A stretch of 64,000 bases of DNA, taken from Methylotenera sp. GTDB taxonomy: Bacteria; Pseudomonadota; Gammaproteobacteria; Burkholderiales; Methylophilaceae. The stretch is from assembly GCF_029945705.1 (NCBI RefSeq), contig NZ_JAQSDC010000045.1, forward strand, positions 48,583 to 112,582. The letters run 5' to 3'. The position numbers and the translations under genes were made by a program. Positions 9,105 through 18,547 of this stretch are shown here, piece after piece. The notes beneath the pieces were generated by a model. It worked only from the letters and a program-made list of their open reading frames with translations, searched no databases and was not told the DNA's origin. Positions within the stretch are counted from its first letter, which is position 1, and every line of letters begins with the position of its first letter.

Positions 9105-10421
9105 TTGAGTCTTTCTTTACTTAAATCAGCACGTAACACGCTACAAGTCATGATTGGTCATGTGCCTGTAGGTGGTGGTTTGGCTGGTACTATTGCTAGC
9201 CCTGTTGTTGTGCAAAGTATGACTAATACTGATACTGCTGATGCGCAGGCCACTATTAAGCAAGTGTTTGAACTATGGCAAGCGGGTAGTGAGGTTGTTC
9301 GAATTACGGTTAACTCGCCAGAAGCCGCTGCACAAGTCGGCAATATTCGTCGCGGTTTAGATGCGTTGGGCTGCAATGTGCCGCTGGTTGGTGACTTTCA
9401 TTATAATGGTCATAAATTGCTTGCCGCTTATCCTGATTGTGCTGAATCATTAGCCAAGTACCGTATCAACCCTGGTAATGTTGGTAAAGGCTCTAAGCGT
9501 GATGAGCAGTTTGCTGCAATGATTGAAGCGGCAGTACATTATAAAAAAGCGGTAAGAATTGGCGTGAACTGGGGCAGTTTAGACCAAGCTAAAATGGCGC
9601 AAATGATGGACGATAATGCTAAGTTAGCTGAGCCGTTATCTTCAGAAGCATTGATGCGTGAGGCGTTGATTCAATCAGCGCTTGAAAGTGCTGCACAAGC
9701 CGTTGAGTTAGGCTTATCGCCTAATCAAATTATCATTTCTTGCAAAGTGAGTAATGTGCAAGATTTAGTGAAAGTTTATGCTGAACTGGCAACACGTAGT
9801 GATTACCCCTTGCACTTGGGTTTGACTGAAGCGGGCATGGGGTCAAAAGGTATTGTTGCATCAACTGCTGCGCTGGCTTTGCTTTTGCAGCAAGGTATAG
9901 GCAATACGATCCGTGTTTCACTCACGCCAGAACCGAACGAATCGCGCACAAAAGAAGTCATTGTCGCGCAAGAAATTTTGCAAACCATGGGCATACGTTC
10001 TTTCACGCCACTAGTAACAGCCTGTCCAGGCTGTGGTCGCACGACTTCGACGTATTTTCAAGAGCTTGCCATGCAAATTCAAAGCTATTTGCGTAATCAA
10101 ATGCCAGTCTGGCGCGGCTTGTATGCAGGTGTTGAGAACATGAACGTGGCTGTGATGGGCTGCGTAGTGAATGGTCCAGGTGAATCAAAGTTAGCCAATA
10201 TTGGCATTAGTTTGCCTGGTACAGGTGAAACGCCAGTGGCTCCTGTGTTTGTCGATGGCGAAAAAACCGTCACACTCAAAGGCGATAACATCGCACAAGA
10301 GTTTCAAGCCATTGTCGAAGATTATGTACAAACGCACTATGCTGAAGGTGGCAAGCTGCATTTTAATCTGCCTCAACTAAAAGCTACGCAAAAAACAATC
10401 CCTATTCAAGCTATTAACTAA
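9105..10421 (+). CDS. ispG: 4-hydroxy-3-methylbut-2-enyl-diphosphate synthase IspG (GcpE)
   Basis: Iron-sulfur enzyme of the MEP isoprenoid pathway that converts MEcPP to HMBPP. The N-terminal TIM-barrel signature [13 protein letters not shown] is present, as are the 4Fe-4S ligands in ACPGCGRTT and [10 protein letters not shown]. At 438 aa it matches the longer betaproteobacterial form with an insert compared with E. coli. The start is TTG at 9105, favoured because GGAG sits 6 bases upstream (9095-9098) and no in-frame ATG lies before the conserved region. The start is 3 bp after rodZ and hisS follows at 38 bp. Confidence 0.97.
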   Translation: MSLSLLKSARNTLQVMIGHVPVGGGLAGTIASPVVVQSMTNTDTADAQATIKQVFELWQAGSEVVRITVNSPEAAAQVGNIRRGLDALGCNVPLVGDFHYNGHKLLAAYPDCAESLAKYRINPGNVGKGSKRDEQFAAMIEAAVHYKKAVRIGVNWGSLDQAKMAQMMDDNAKLAEPLSSEALMREALIQSALESAAQAVELGLSPNQIIISCKVSNVQDLVKVYAELATRSDYPLHLGLTEAGMGSKGIVASTAALALLLQQGIGNTIRVSLTPEPNESRTKEVIVAQEILQTMGIRSFTPLVTACPGCGRTTSTYFQELAMQIQSYLRNQMPVWRGLYAGVENMNVAVMGCVVNGPGESKLANIGISLPGTGETPVAPVFVDGEKTVTLKGDNIAQEFQAIVEDYVQTHYAEGGKLHFNLPQLKATQKTIPIQAIN

Positions 10422-10459
10422 ATAGCTAGCCATTTAAAAAGTCATTAAAGTATTGAACT

Positions 10460-11770
10460 ATGGTTGATCAATCAACAAAAAACATGCAAACAAAAACTAA
10501 GGCTACAAAATTCCAAAGTATTAAAGGTTTTTACGACATATTGCCTGAAGCAACGCCTCTATGGTTTAAGCTTGAGGACACAGCCCGTCGCGTATTGGGC
10601 CAGTATGGCTATAAAAATATACGTATGCCTTTGGTAGAATCTACCGATTTATTTGTGCGTTCTGTAGGGGAGCATACCGATATTGTTGAAAAAGAAATGT
10701 ACGCTTGGGAAGATGCACTTAATGGCGACAAGCTAACATTGCGTCCAGAAGGTACAGCTGGCTGCGTACGTGCGGTTGTGGAAAGCAATTTAACTTATAA
10801 CGGCCCCGTCAGGCTTTGGTATAGCGGTGCTATGTTTAGGCATGAGAATGTACAAAAAGGCCGTCAACGCCAGTTTCACCAAATTGGTGTGGAAGCTTTT
10901 GGCTTTGATAGCCCACAAGTAGATGCTGAGCAAATTGTATTGTTAGCCAGACTTTGGCGAGAGCTGGGGATTGCTGATGTCGAGTTGCAAATCAATAGTA
11001 TAGGCGATGCGCAAGAGCGCTTGGAGTATCGCAAAGTGCTGATAGCCTATTTTGAGCAACATGCTGATTTACTGGATGAAGATGCGAAGCGCCGCTTACA
11101 CACTAATCCTTTACGCATTTTAGATACAAAAAATCCACGCATGCAAGCCATGTGTGAAGCCGCGCCAAAGTTGATTGATTCTTTAGGCGATGAAACCCGT
11201 GCGCATTTTGATGGTCTGTGTAAGTTGTTGGATGCCGCAGGCGTGGCTTACATAGTCAATGCACGATTAGTGCGCGGTTTAGACTACTACAATCGCACCG
11301 TATTTGAGTGGGTGACGACTAAGTTAGGCGCGCAGGGCACGATTGCTGGTGGTGGGCGTTATGATGCCTTGGTTGAGAGATTAGGTGGTGATGCAACGCC
11401 TGCATGTGGCTTCGGCATTGGTTTAGAGCGCGTATTCTTGTTAATGCAAGAGTATGGCCTCACAGCCGATGATGCACCAGATGTGTACTTAGTTAACGTC
11501 GGTGAGCAAGCAGAACAGATCGCGTTTAGTATTGCCGAACAATTACGTAATGCTAATGTTCAAGTGATATTACATGCGGGTGGCGGTAGTTTTAAATCGC
11601 AAATGAAAAAAGCAGACCGAAGCCAAGCTAAGTTTGCGTTAATTATTGGTGATGATGAAGTAGCAAGCAAACAAGTGACGCTAAAACCTATGTTAGCTAC
11701 AGTAAAAGGTGAGCAGCAGCAATGTAGTGTTGAGCAAGTGATTGAGCATTTAACTGTGGCGCTTGCTTAG
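10460..11770 (+). CDS. hisS: Histidyl-tRNA synthetase
   Basis: Class II aminoacyl-tRNA synthetase charging tRNA-His. Visible motifs: GFYDILPEATPLW at the N-terminus, motif 2 FRHENVQKGRQRQFHQ, the histidine-specific LVRGLDYYNRTVFE, and motif 3 GFGIGLERVFLLM; an anticodon-binding domain follows. The length of 436 is normal. The N-terminus has about 15 extra Lys/Thr-rich residues; a later ATG (MQTKTKATKFQ) could be the real start. It is distinct from the HisZ paralogue at 41694, which lacks the synthetase motifs. Confidence 0.97.
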   Translation: MVDQSTKNMQTKTKATKFQSIKGFYDILPEATPLWFKLEDTARRVLGQYGYKNIRMPLVESTDLFVRSVGEHTDIVEKEMYAWEDALNGDKLTLRPEGTAGCVRAVVESNLTYNGPVRLWYSGAMFRHENVQKGRQRQFHQIGVEAFGFDSPQVDAEQIVLLARLWRELGIADVELQINSIGDAQERLEYRKVLIAYFEQHADLLDEDAKRRLHTNPLRILDTKNPRMQAMCEAAPKLIDSLGDETRAHFDGLCKLLDAAGVAYIVNARLVRGLDYYNRTVFEWVTTKLGAQGTIAGGGRYDALVERLGGDATPACGFGIGLERVFLLMQEYGLTADDAPDVYLVNVGEQAEQIAFSIAEQLRNANVQVILHAGGGSFKSQMKKADRSQAKFALIIGDDEVASKQVTLKPMLATVKGEQQQCSVEQVIEHLTVALA

Positions 11771-11854
11771 GTATTGCAAATAATAAGTACTTTGATAAAG
11801 CTTTAGATAACCACCTAGATATTCAACCATTGATATTCAACGTTGAGCGAAAAA

Positions 11855-12742
11855 ATGACCGCTGAAATGAATGAAGCTAGTCCCTTATTACAGTTGCAGC
11901 ATGTGAGCATTTCACCCAAAAAAACGCCAACGCGCTTATTGGTTAACGATGTTAGTTTTAGCATCGCTGCAGGAAAAACAACGTGTGTTGTGGGTGAGTC
12001 GGGTAGTGGAAAAAGTTTAACGGCTTTGTCCGTGATGGGCTTGCTATCTAAGCAGTTACAGTTAACTTCTGGCAAAATCATCTTTAATGATGGCGTACTA
12101 AATGATAAGAAGTCAGGCGAACAAGATTTAACCATGCTTGATGAAGCAAGCTTACGAAAAATTAGAGGCGCAAAAATCGCCATGATATTTCAAGAGCCGA
12201 TGACTTCATTAAACCCAGTGCTCACGGTAGGTTATCAAATCGGTGAAAGTTTAACAACGCATTTGGGCTTAAAGGGCGATGCTTTAAAAGCTAAAATTGC
12301 CAGTTTACTAACAATGGTTGGTATACCACCAAGCCGCGCGGATAGTTATCCTGATGAGCTTTCAGGTGGTCAGCGTCAGCGCGTCATGATTGCCATGAGC
12401 ATCGCTTGTGAGCCACGCTTGTTGATTGCCGATGAGCCAACTACCGCGCTAGATGTCACGGTGCAAGCGCAGATACTTAAATTGCTAGATGAACTTAAAA
12501 CGCGCATGAATATGGGTATGCTGTTTATTACGCATGATTTTGGTGTGGTAGCGGATATTGCAGATAATGTGGTGGTCATGTTTAGAGGCGAGATTGTTGA
12601 ATCTGGCACTAAAGATGAGGTGCTTGGTAATCCGCAGCATCCATATACCAAAGCGCTGCTTGATTGTGTACCCGATGCTGAAGGCAAAAAACCGCTCAAG
12701 CCGATAGATTATGCGTGGTTGAAAGAGGGTAAAGCCGCATGA
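11855..12742 (+). CDS. Peptide/nickel-type ABC transporter ATP-binding protein (DppD/OppD family)
   Basis: ATPase of the oligopeptide/dipeptide importer class. Walker A is GESGSGKS, signature LSGGQRQR, Walker B LLIADEP; the C-terminal peptide-transporter extension is present (GNPQHPYTKALLDCVPDAEG). I place the start at ATG 11855, where GAGCG lies about 7 bases upstream; a TTG four codons earlier (11843) is also possible but has no ribosome binding site. The stop overlaps the next ATPase gene by 4 bp (ATGA). No permease or binding-protein gene is nearby, so its membrane partners must be encoded elsewhere. Confidence 0.88.
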   Translation: MTAEMNEASPLLQLQHVSISPKKTPTRLLVNDVSFSIAAGKTTCVVGESGSGKSLTALSVMGLLSKQLQLTSGKIIFNDGVLNDKKSGEQDLTMLDEASLRKIRGAKIAMIFQEPMTSLNPVLTVGYQIGESLTTHLGLKGDALKAKIASLLTMVGIPPSRADSYPDELSGGQRQRVMIAMSIACEPRLLIADEPTTALDVTVQAQILKLLDELKTRMNMGMLFITHDFGVVADIADNVVVMFRGEIVESGTKDEVLGNPQHPYTKALLDCVPDAEGKKPLKPIDYAWLKEGKAA

Positions 12743-13542
12743 GTAATGTTATTTTGCAAGCTAATCACCTAGTGAAAACCTACACGCAGCGTAGCGGTAA
12801 ATTTGGCTTCGGCACAACCTTGGTGAAGGCTTTAGATAATGTCAGCATCAGCCTAATAGAAGGTAAAACGCTTGCCGTTGTGGGTGAATCTGGTAGCGGT
12901 AAATCCACGTTGGCACGTTGTCTGTTACAATTGCAACCCTTGGATAGTGGTGAAGTGCTTTTTGCTGGCCAAGATTTGGCGAAATTAAGTGGTAGCGATT
13001 TACGTTCAGTACGTAAAAATTTGCAAATGGTGTTTCAAGATCCATTTGCCTCGCTCAACCCGCGCATGCGAGTGGGTGAGATTGTAGGCGAAGGTTTATT
13101 GATTCATCAGCTTGGTAACGCTGCTGAACAGCAAAAAAAAGTCGTCGCGATGTTAAAGCGTGTTGGTTTAACCGAAGCTGATATGCAAAAATATCCGCAT
13201 GAGTTTTCTGGCGGGCAAAGGCAGCGGGTCGGCATTGCGCGAGCCTTGGTATTGCAGCCTAAAGTAGTGGTGTGCGATGAGCCAGTGTCAGCATTGGATG
13301 TTTCAATACAAGCGCAGATTTTGTTACTGCTAAAAGAGTTGCAAGCCGAAATGGCATTGAGTTATGTATTTATTAGCCATGATTTGCGCGTAGTGCGCCA
13401 TATTGCTGATGATATTGTCGTGATGAATAGCGGTAAAGTGGTAGAGCAGGGCAAAGTTGAAGATATTTATCAACATCCTCAACATGAGTATACGCAAAAT
13501 CTGTTGGCGGCCATACCTGGCAAAAAAGCAGTCAATGCTTAA
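12739..13542 (+). CDS. Peptide-type ABC transporter ATP-binding protein (DppF/OppF family)
   Basis: Second ATPase of a heterodimeric pair, 267 aa. Walker A is GESGSGKSTLAR, signature FSGGQRQRVGIARAL, Walker B VVVCDEPVSALD, and the end EDIYQHPQHEYTQNLLAAIP is typical of OppF/DppF. It is translationally coupled to the upstream ATPase. In some genomes the same two domains are fused in one protein (YejF/GsiA-like); here they are separate. The substrate cannot be read from the ATPases. The gene sits between hisS and the yfgM-bamB-der block, which is normally contiguous with hisS, so the pair may be an insertion in that order. Confidence 0.88.
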   Translation: MSNVILQANHLVKTYTQRSGKFGFGTTLVKALDNVSISLIEGKTLAVVGESGSGKSTLARCLLQLQPLDSGEVLFAGQDLAKLSGSDLRSVRKNLQMVFQDPFASLNPRMRVGEIVGEGLLIHQLGNAAEQQKKVVAMLKRVGLTEADMQKYPHEFSGGQRQRVGIARALVLQPKVVVCDEPVSALDVSIQAQILLLLKELQAEMALSYVFISHDLRVVRHIADDIVVMNSGKVVEQGKVEDIYQHPQHEYTQNLLAAIPGKKAVNA

Positions 13543-13587
13543 GGTTCGATTAAATTTATTGGTTTCAGAGAATATTAGGAAAAAGTA

Positions 13588-14211
13588 ATGGCATACGATT
13601 TAGAAGAGCAAGAACAGATTGATGAACTAAAAGCCTGGTGGAAACAAAACGGCAAAATGATTAGTACGCTAGTTATTGGCGTGTTAGTGGCTTACTCTGC
13701 TTATCAAGGTTGGCATTATTTCCAAAGTAAACAAGCAGTTGAGGCTTCAACAGAATATCAAGAGCTTTCAATTGCTGATGAAAAAGACTTGAAATCTATA
13801 CAGGCTAAATCTGCCGTATTAATGGATAAGTTTGCTGGAACGCCTTACGCAGGTCGTGCAGCGTTGTTTGCTGCTAAAGCCAATTACCAAGCGAATGATG
13901 CTAAAAGTGCGAAAGCGCAATTAGATTGGGCAATTAAAAACGCAAAAGAAACTTCAGTAAGCGCTTTAGCTAGCTTGCAATTAGCCAATATCTTAGCTGA
14001 AGAAAAAGATTTCGAAGGTGCTTTAAAGCTATTAAATGCTCCGCATGATGCAGGGTTTGATGGTTTGTTTGCTGACCTTAAAGGTGATGTTTTGGTCAGT
14101 TTAGGCAAAAGTTCAGAAGCTAAAACGGCTTATCAAGAAGCGTTAGCTAAATTGGATCAACATGGTAAATTCCGTGCGCTGACTCAGCAAAAACTGGAAG
14201 CACTAGGTTAA
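13588..14211 (+). CDS. YfgM-family membrane-anchored TPR protein
   Basis: A 207-residue single-span inner-membrane protein with a periplasmic tetratricopeptide domain; in E. coli YfgM associates with SecYEG and PpiD. The N-terminal cytoplasmic segment MAYDLEEQEQIDELKAWWKQ is the family hallmark, followed by a membrane helix at about 26-44 (TLVIGVLVAYSAYQGW). Helical repeats follow, with QLDWAIKNA and LQLANILAEEKDFEGALKLL. The hisS-yfgM-bamB-der neighbourhood is strongly conserved in proteobacteria and supports the call. The shape is clear; the exact role here is inferred from the family. Confidence 0.88.
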   Translation: MAYDLEEQEQIDELKAWWKQNGKMISTLVIGVLVAYSAYQGWHYFQSKQAVEASTEYQELSIADEKDLKSIQAKSAVLMDKFAGTPYAGRAALFAAKANYQANDAKSAKAQLDWAIKNAKETSVSALASLQLANILAEEKDFEGALKLLNAPHDAGFDGLFADLKGDVLVSLGKSSEAKTAYQEALAKLDQHGKFRALTQQKLEALG

Positions 14212-14278
14212 ATTAGCCTAAGTATTTAAAGATTCGTTCTCAAGTAATCGGCGCGAGTAAATAAGCTGGAGCATTGCA

Positions 14279-15469
14279 TTGTCTTTATATCAATTTAAAA
14301 AAGCATCATTAACCCTATTGGCTGTCACAAGCCTATTCTTGGTGACCGCATGCAGCACAATCTCAGATCTTAAAACGGATGTATCTGACAAGATTTTTGG
14401 TCGTGAGGCTGCTGATGCGCCAGATCCACTGACAGAGATAAAAGAAACAGCCGCGACTCAACTTTTATGGCAAGCTAAAGTAGGTGCGACAGAAGACTTT
14501 GATTTTTCACCAGTAGTTGAGGCTGGTTATGCTTATGCGGCCAGTGCAAACGGTGAAGTTGTTAAATTAGATGCGACGAATGGTAAACAGGTTTGGCGTG
14601 TAAACGCTGGCGAAAAATTATCAGGCGGCGTGGGTGTGGGCGGTAGTTTAGTGTTAGTCGGTACGCAAAAAGGTGTGGTTTATGCTTACGATATTGAAGG
14701 TAAGCTGCAATGGAAATCTAAACTTAGCAGTGAAATATTAAGTGCTCCAAAGTATTTTGATGGCATTGTAATTGCTCGCACGGGCGATAGCCGCATTTAC
14801 GGTATTAATGCGAATGATGGTAGCCGCAAATGGGTTTATGACCGCACAAGTCCTGCACTTACCTTGCGCAGCAGCGCGGGTGTGGTGGTAGATGGTGGTG
14901 CGGTGTATGCGGGTTTTGGTGGCGGGAAGCTAATTGCAATACGTGCTGATAATGGAAAACTATTGTGGGAAGCTTCTGTCGCTCAGCCTAAAGGCGTAAC
15001 TGAGATTGAACGTATTGCTGATATTACAAGCTTACCTTTTGTAGATGGGCCTTTAGTGTATGCCGTTGCTTACCAAGGCAGAATTGCAGCGGTTGATAGA
15101 ATAACTGGTAGAGTGGTTTGGAACCGTGATATATCTAGCTTATCTGGGATTAGTGTAGAAGACGGCCGTATTTTTGTTTCACATGCCATAGGTTCAGTTT
15201 ACTCACTTGATTACACCACAGGAAAAACTTTTTGGCGCCAAGCAGCACTTAAAAATCGCCAGTTATCGGCACCATTGCCTATGGGAAGTTTAGTTGCAGT
15301 GGGCGATGTTGAAGGCTATGTTCACTTTCTAAGTCGTGATGATGGCGCAGTCGCTTCAAGAATTAAGACCAGCAATAGTCAAGTTATGCCAATCATGGCA
15401 GCAATCAATAGTACTACCGTGTTAGCACAAACACGTGACGGCGGCATTTATGCAATTCAGATTAAATGA
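14279..15469 (+). CDS. bamB: Outer membrane protein assembly factor BamB
   Basis: Lipoprotein of the BAM complex that assists insertion of beta-barrel proteins. The lipobox is LVTACS (Cys about 25), after which comes a PQQ-like eight-bladed propeller with blades such as VVKLDATNGKQVWRVN, YAYDIEGKLQWKSKL, YGINANDGSRKWVYD and LIAIRADNGKLLWEA. At 396 aa it is the usual length. The start is TTG at 14279; GGAG at 14268-14271 lies 7 bases upstream, and this start gives a full signal peptide. With bamD at 18548 the window carries two BAM lipoproteins. Confidence 0.96.
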   Translation: MSLYQFKKASLTLLAVTSLFLVTACSTISDLKTDVSDKIFGREAADAPDPLTEIKETAATQLLWQAKVGATEDFDFSPVVEAGYAYAASANGEVVKLDATNGKQVWRVNAGEKLSGGVGVGGSLVLVGTQKGVVYAYDIEGKLQWKSKLSSEILSAPKYFDGIVIARTGDSRIYGINANDGSRKWVYDRTSPALTLRSSAGVVVDGGAVYAGFGGGKLIAIRADNGKLLWEASVAQPKGVTEIERIADITSLPFVDGPLVYAVAYQGRIAAVDRITGRVVWNRDISSLSGISVEDGRIFVSHAIGSVYSLDYTTGKTFWRQAALKNRQLSAPLPMGSLVAVGDVEGYVHFLSRDDGAVASRIKTSNSQVMPIMAAINSTTVLAQTRDGGIYAIQIK

Positions 15470-15551
15470 ATGCCGCATAGCATTGCAGAAATAGAAAAAT
15501 TAAGCCTTAGCCAACGCGCTATCTGGCTCAAGTAATTATTAGAAGGCTCGT

Positions 15552-17006
15552 ATGTTACCTACCGTTGTTTTGGTTGGCCGACCCAATGTCGGCAAATCCA
15601 CTTTATTTAATCGACTGACTAAAAGTCGTGACGCATTAGTCGCAGACTTGCCAGGGCTTACGCGTGACCGTCACTATGGTCGCGGCATAGGTGCGAGTCA
15701 GCCATATTTAGTGGTAGATACTGGTGGTTTTGAGCCAAACACAGATAGTGGCATTCTTAAAGCCATGGCGGTTCAAACCTTATTGGCGATTGATGAAGCT
15801 GATGTGATTATCTTTTTGGTGGATGGTCGCCAAGGCGCAACACCTCAAGATATGGACATCGCTAACCGTTTACGCAGAAGTAAGTGCCCAGTGCTACTTG
15901 CAGTGAATAAAACTGAGGGCATGAACAAAGCGGTTGTTAGTGCTGAATTCCATGAGTTAGGCTTAGGTGATCCATTATCAATTTCATCTGCACATGGCGA
16001 AGGTGTAAAAGATATTATTGACTTGGCGCTAGAGAGCTTTCATGAAGAGGAAGAAGAGCCTGAGTTAGACCAAACAGGCGACAGAATCCCCAAAGTGGCT
16101 ATTGTCGGTCGTCCTAACGTAGGTAAATCTACACTTGTCAACGCATTGCTTGGTGAAGATCGTGTGATTGCGTTTGATGAGCCTGGTACAACGCGTGACT
16201 CTATCTCGATTGATTTAGAAAAAAACGGTAAACACTACACGTTGATAGATACGGCTGGTGTACGTAAGCGTGGTCGCGTGTTGGAAGCGATCGAGAAATT
16301 CTCTGTTATTAAAACCATACAGTCTATTGAAGAGGCTAATGTGGTGATTTTGGTAGTGGATGCACAAGAGGGTATTACCGAACAAGATGCTCACGTTGCT
16401 GCTTATATCTTGGATGCAGGTCGTGCATTAGTAGTCGCAATTAACAAATGGGATGGCCTGAAAGAAGAAGAGCGCGATTGGGTTAAGCGTGAGATTGACC
16501 GTAAATTGATGTTTTTAGACTTTGCGGAATTTCATTACATTTCTGCGTTGCGTAAAAAAGGGTTGCCAGAGCTGTTTAAATCAGTGGATATTGCCTTTAA
16601 AGCCGCGTTTGCTAAATTGGCTACCCCACAACTTACCCGAGTGTTAATTGATGCGCTACAGCAGCACCAGCCGCCGATTAGTAAAGGTATACGTCCTAAG
16701 TTGCGTTACGCGCATCAAGGCGGTAGCAATCCGCCAATCGTGGTGGTGCATGGTAATCATGTGGACGGAGTTAAAGACGCCTATACAAGATTCTTGGAAA
16801 AGACTTTCCGTAGAACTTTCCAGCTGTCAGGTACACCACTGCGTGTTCAGTACAAGCAAGGTAGTAATCCGTTTGCAGAAGATGAAGATAAACGTAAACC
16901 TGGTGAAGGTATAGTTAGCATGCGTCGCCGTAAAACCGCACATCGGGCTGAATTAAAAGCGAAAAAAGACGTGGAAGAAAAAGATAGAAGCGCTAAAAAA
17001 CGATAA
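15552..17006 (+). CDS. der: Ribosome-assembly GTPase Der (EngA)
   Basis: Essential GTPase with two tandem G domains needed for 50S maturation. G1 motifs appear twice ([14 protein letters not shown] near residue 8 and [15 protein letters not shown] near 184), with DTGG/DTAG switch II motifs and NKTE/NKWD specificity motifs. A KH-like C-terminal domain follows, ending in a basic tail ([16 protein letters not shown]). The length of 484 is normal. It ends the conserved hisS-yfgM-bamB-der block. Confidence 0.97.
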   Translation: MLPTVVLVGRPNVGKSTLFNRLTKSRDALVADLPGLTRDRHYGRGIGASQPYLVVDTGGFEPNTDSGILKAMAVQTLLAIDEADVIIFLVDGRQGATPQDMDIANRLRRSKCPVLLAVNKTEGMNKAVVSAEFHELGLGDPLSISSAHGEGVKDIIDLALESFHEEEEEPELDQTGDRIPKVAIVGRPNVGKSTLVNALLGEDRVIAFDEPGTTRDSISIDLEKNGKHYTLIDTAGVRKRGRVLEAIEKFSVIKTIQSIEEANVVILVVDAQEGITEQDAHVAAYILDAGRALVVAINKWDGLKEEERDWVKREIDRKLMFLDFAEFHYISALRKKGLPELFKSVDIAFKAAFAKLATPQLTRVLIDALQQHQPPISKGIRPKLRYAHQGGSNPPIVVVHGNHVDGVKDAYTRFLEKTFRRTFQLSGTPLRVQYKQGSNPFAEDEDKRKPGEGIVSMRRRKTAHRAELKAKKDVEEKDRSAKKR

Positions 17007-17062
17007 CCAGATTGATGAATATCCTTTTAGTTAAGTCACGCAAGCGTTCGTGAGTATAATCT

Positions 17063-17530
17063 ATGATCTACAAACACAGAAGTAAGGTGGCGCACCTGCC
17101 GCGCTGGCAGTCTTTGGCAACACATATTGTATTTGTGATCTGCGCAGTTTCTGGCAGTTGGTATTTGTTAGCACATGAGTTCCAAATTACCCCTATAGCC
17201 GTTGAGAATCACAGTATTCTGATGGCACATGGTGTTGCCGCTTATTTTCTTGTATTGCTATTTGGTGCCGTGATACCAACACACATCAAAGCTGGTTGGA
17301 AAAGTAGGTGAAATCGTGTTTCTGGTGGTTTTATGGTTGCTGTGATGGGCCTGTTATTAATATCGGGCTTGTTTCTATACTGTGCGGATGAAACTCGAGA
17401 GATTGCGTTGTGGACGCACTGGATTGTTGGTGGTGCTATGTTGGTCTTATTTCCATTCCACTTTATTGCTGGGCGTCGTGCAAATTATTTAGCACTCAAA
17501 CGCGACAAGCATCAAAAAAAGTCATCCTAG
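17063..17530 (+). pseudogene. Small cytochrome-b561-like membrane protein split by an in-frame TGA
   Basis: Read through, this frame encodes about 155 residues with four membrane helices and conserved histidines (ATHIVF, MAHGVAA, PTHIKAGW, WTHWIVG, PFHFIAG), the pattern of small b-type cytochrome/DUF4405-like proteins. TGA at 17309-17311 interrupts the frame exactly where relatives have a basic run: KSR, stop, NRVSGGF. The second half restarts in the same frame at ATG 17333, which has GGTGG four bases upstream, so two half-proteins could be made. It may be a recent nonsense mutation (a CGA to TGA change would explain it), a sequencing error or a split gene. The heme role is inferred from the histidine pattern only. 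Confidence 0.7.
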
Positions 17531-17602
17531 TTTAATCAAACTGAATTAAGTAGTGCTATCAATCTATTTGTGCAACAGCAATACTGTTGAAACTAAAAAT
17601 GC

Positions 17603-17618
17603 GAACTATTCGCAGTTC
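17603..17618. promoter_or_regulatory. Inverted repeat upstream of the ferritin-like gene
   Basis: GAACT (17603-17607), ATTCGC spacer, AGTTC (17614-17618) is a perfect 5-bp inverted repeat about 80 bases before the ferritin-like start. It could be an operator for an iron or stress regulator, but it does not match the Fur box as I know it. A short palindrome like this can arise by chance. Confidence 0.3.
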
Positions 17619-17698
17619 TGCAAGCTATTTTTATTTACGATACACTGTATTCCTGTGAGCTTTAAAACTCATTTTTTACTAGATTCAGGAGAATAGCA

Positions 17699-18160
17699 AT
17701 GACTACAGAACACGACGTTTCTACGCCAGTTACAAAAGCATTAAATACAATTTTAGAGTTAGAACTCGCTGGTGTTGTGCGTTATACGCACTATGCCTTA
17801 ATGGTGTTTGGCTATAACCGCATTCCTATTGTTTCTTGGCTACGTAGTCAAGCGGCAGAGTCACTAGGCCATGCAGATAAGGCTGGTGAGTTGATCACGC
17901 ATTTAGGCGCTCACCCATCACTTTCTATTGGGCCGTTATTAGAAACACACAACCATGATATTGGCGATATTCTACGTGAGTCATTAGCGCATGAAACCGT
18001 TTCACTGAATGCTTATAAAGCTTTATTAAAGCTGGTTGAAGGTGATTCAGTCATGCTAGAAGAATATGCTCGTGAGATGATTTATCAAGAAGAGTTGCAT
18101 CTAGGCGAAGTTGATAAAATGCTCAGAAAACCAGGTGAAATTGCTAAGTTTCAGAGTTAA
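17699..18160 (+). CDS. Bacterioferritin-like diiron protein
   Basis: A 153-residue four-helix ferritin-like protein. The metal-ligand pattern is visible: Glu in LELELAGVVRYTHYAL (helix 1), ESLGHADKAGE (helix 2), ESLAHETVSLNAYKAL (helix 3) and YQEELHLGEVDKML (helix 4). It lacks the C-terminal sequence of classical Bfr and the usual heme methionine is not obvious, so iron storage versus peroxide protection is undecided. AGGAG at 17686-17690 is a good ribosome binding site. It is a single gene, downstream of the broken cytochrome-like gene and convergent with a small membrane-protein gene. Confidence 0.88.
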   Translation: MTTEHDVSTPVTKALNTILELELAGVVRYTHYALMVFGYNRIPIVSWLRSQAAESLGHADKAGELITHLGAHPSLSIGPLLETHNHDIGDILRESLAHETVSLNAYKALLKLVEGDSVMLEEYAREMIYQEELHLGEVDKMLRKPGEIAKFQS

Positions 18161-18172
18161 ATTAGCCACCAC

Positions 18173-18505
18173 TCAAAGGTTGGGATGATTTTCTAAAGAC
18201 TTGTTCTCAACTGGGAGTTCATAAGGGTCTGCTACGTAAGCAGGCCCTTTCATCAAAATAACGATTACGCAGCCAATAGCTAAAGTGCCGATAAAGAACC
18301 AAAGGCTAAATAGCACGCCTAGACACTGATAAATGATTTTTAGCTGCTCTGCATTTAAAGCGTCATTGAACAAATACAGTTTTAATATAATTGCACATGG
18401 AATGAATGCACTTATTAAAAATATTCGCGGTATTTTTTTAAGTAAAGTCCATTCCAAACCAGAAGGCGATCGAACGAATCCAGATAGTTTGTTAAAGTAT
18501 CCCAT
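18173..18505 (-). CDS. Hypothetical two-span membrane protein
   Basis: A 110-residue protein that I do not recognise. It has two clear hydrophobic segments, at about 28-48 (IPRIFLISAFIPCAIILKLY) and 62-86 (LGVLFSLWFFIGTLAIGCVI), separated by a short polar loop, and a hydrophilic C-terminus (DPYELPVENKSLENHP). It lies 42 bp upstream of bamD on the same strand, and its 3' end converges on the ferritin-like gene with a 12-bp gap. The reading frame has membrane-protein composition throughout, which argues for a real gene. Confidence 0.65.
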   Translation of the reverse strand: MGYFNKLSGFVRSPSGLEWTLLKKIPRIFLISAFIPCAIILKLYLFNDALNAEQLKIIYQCLGVLFSLWFFIGTLAIGCVIVILMKGPAYVADPYELPVENKSLENHPNL

Positions 18506-18547
18506 ACTACTTGGGCTTAAATAACTTAAATTCGTTCATTTGGACGA

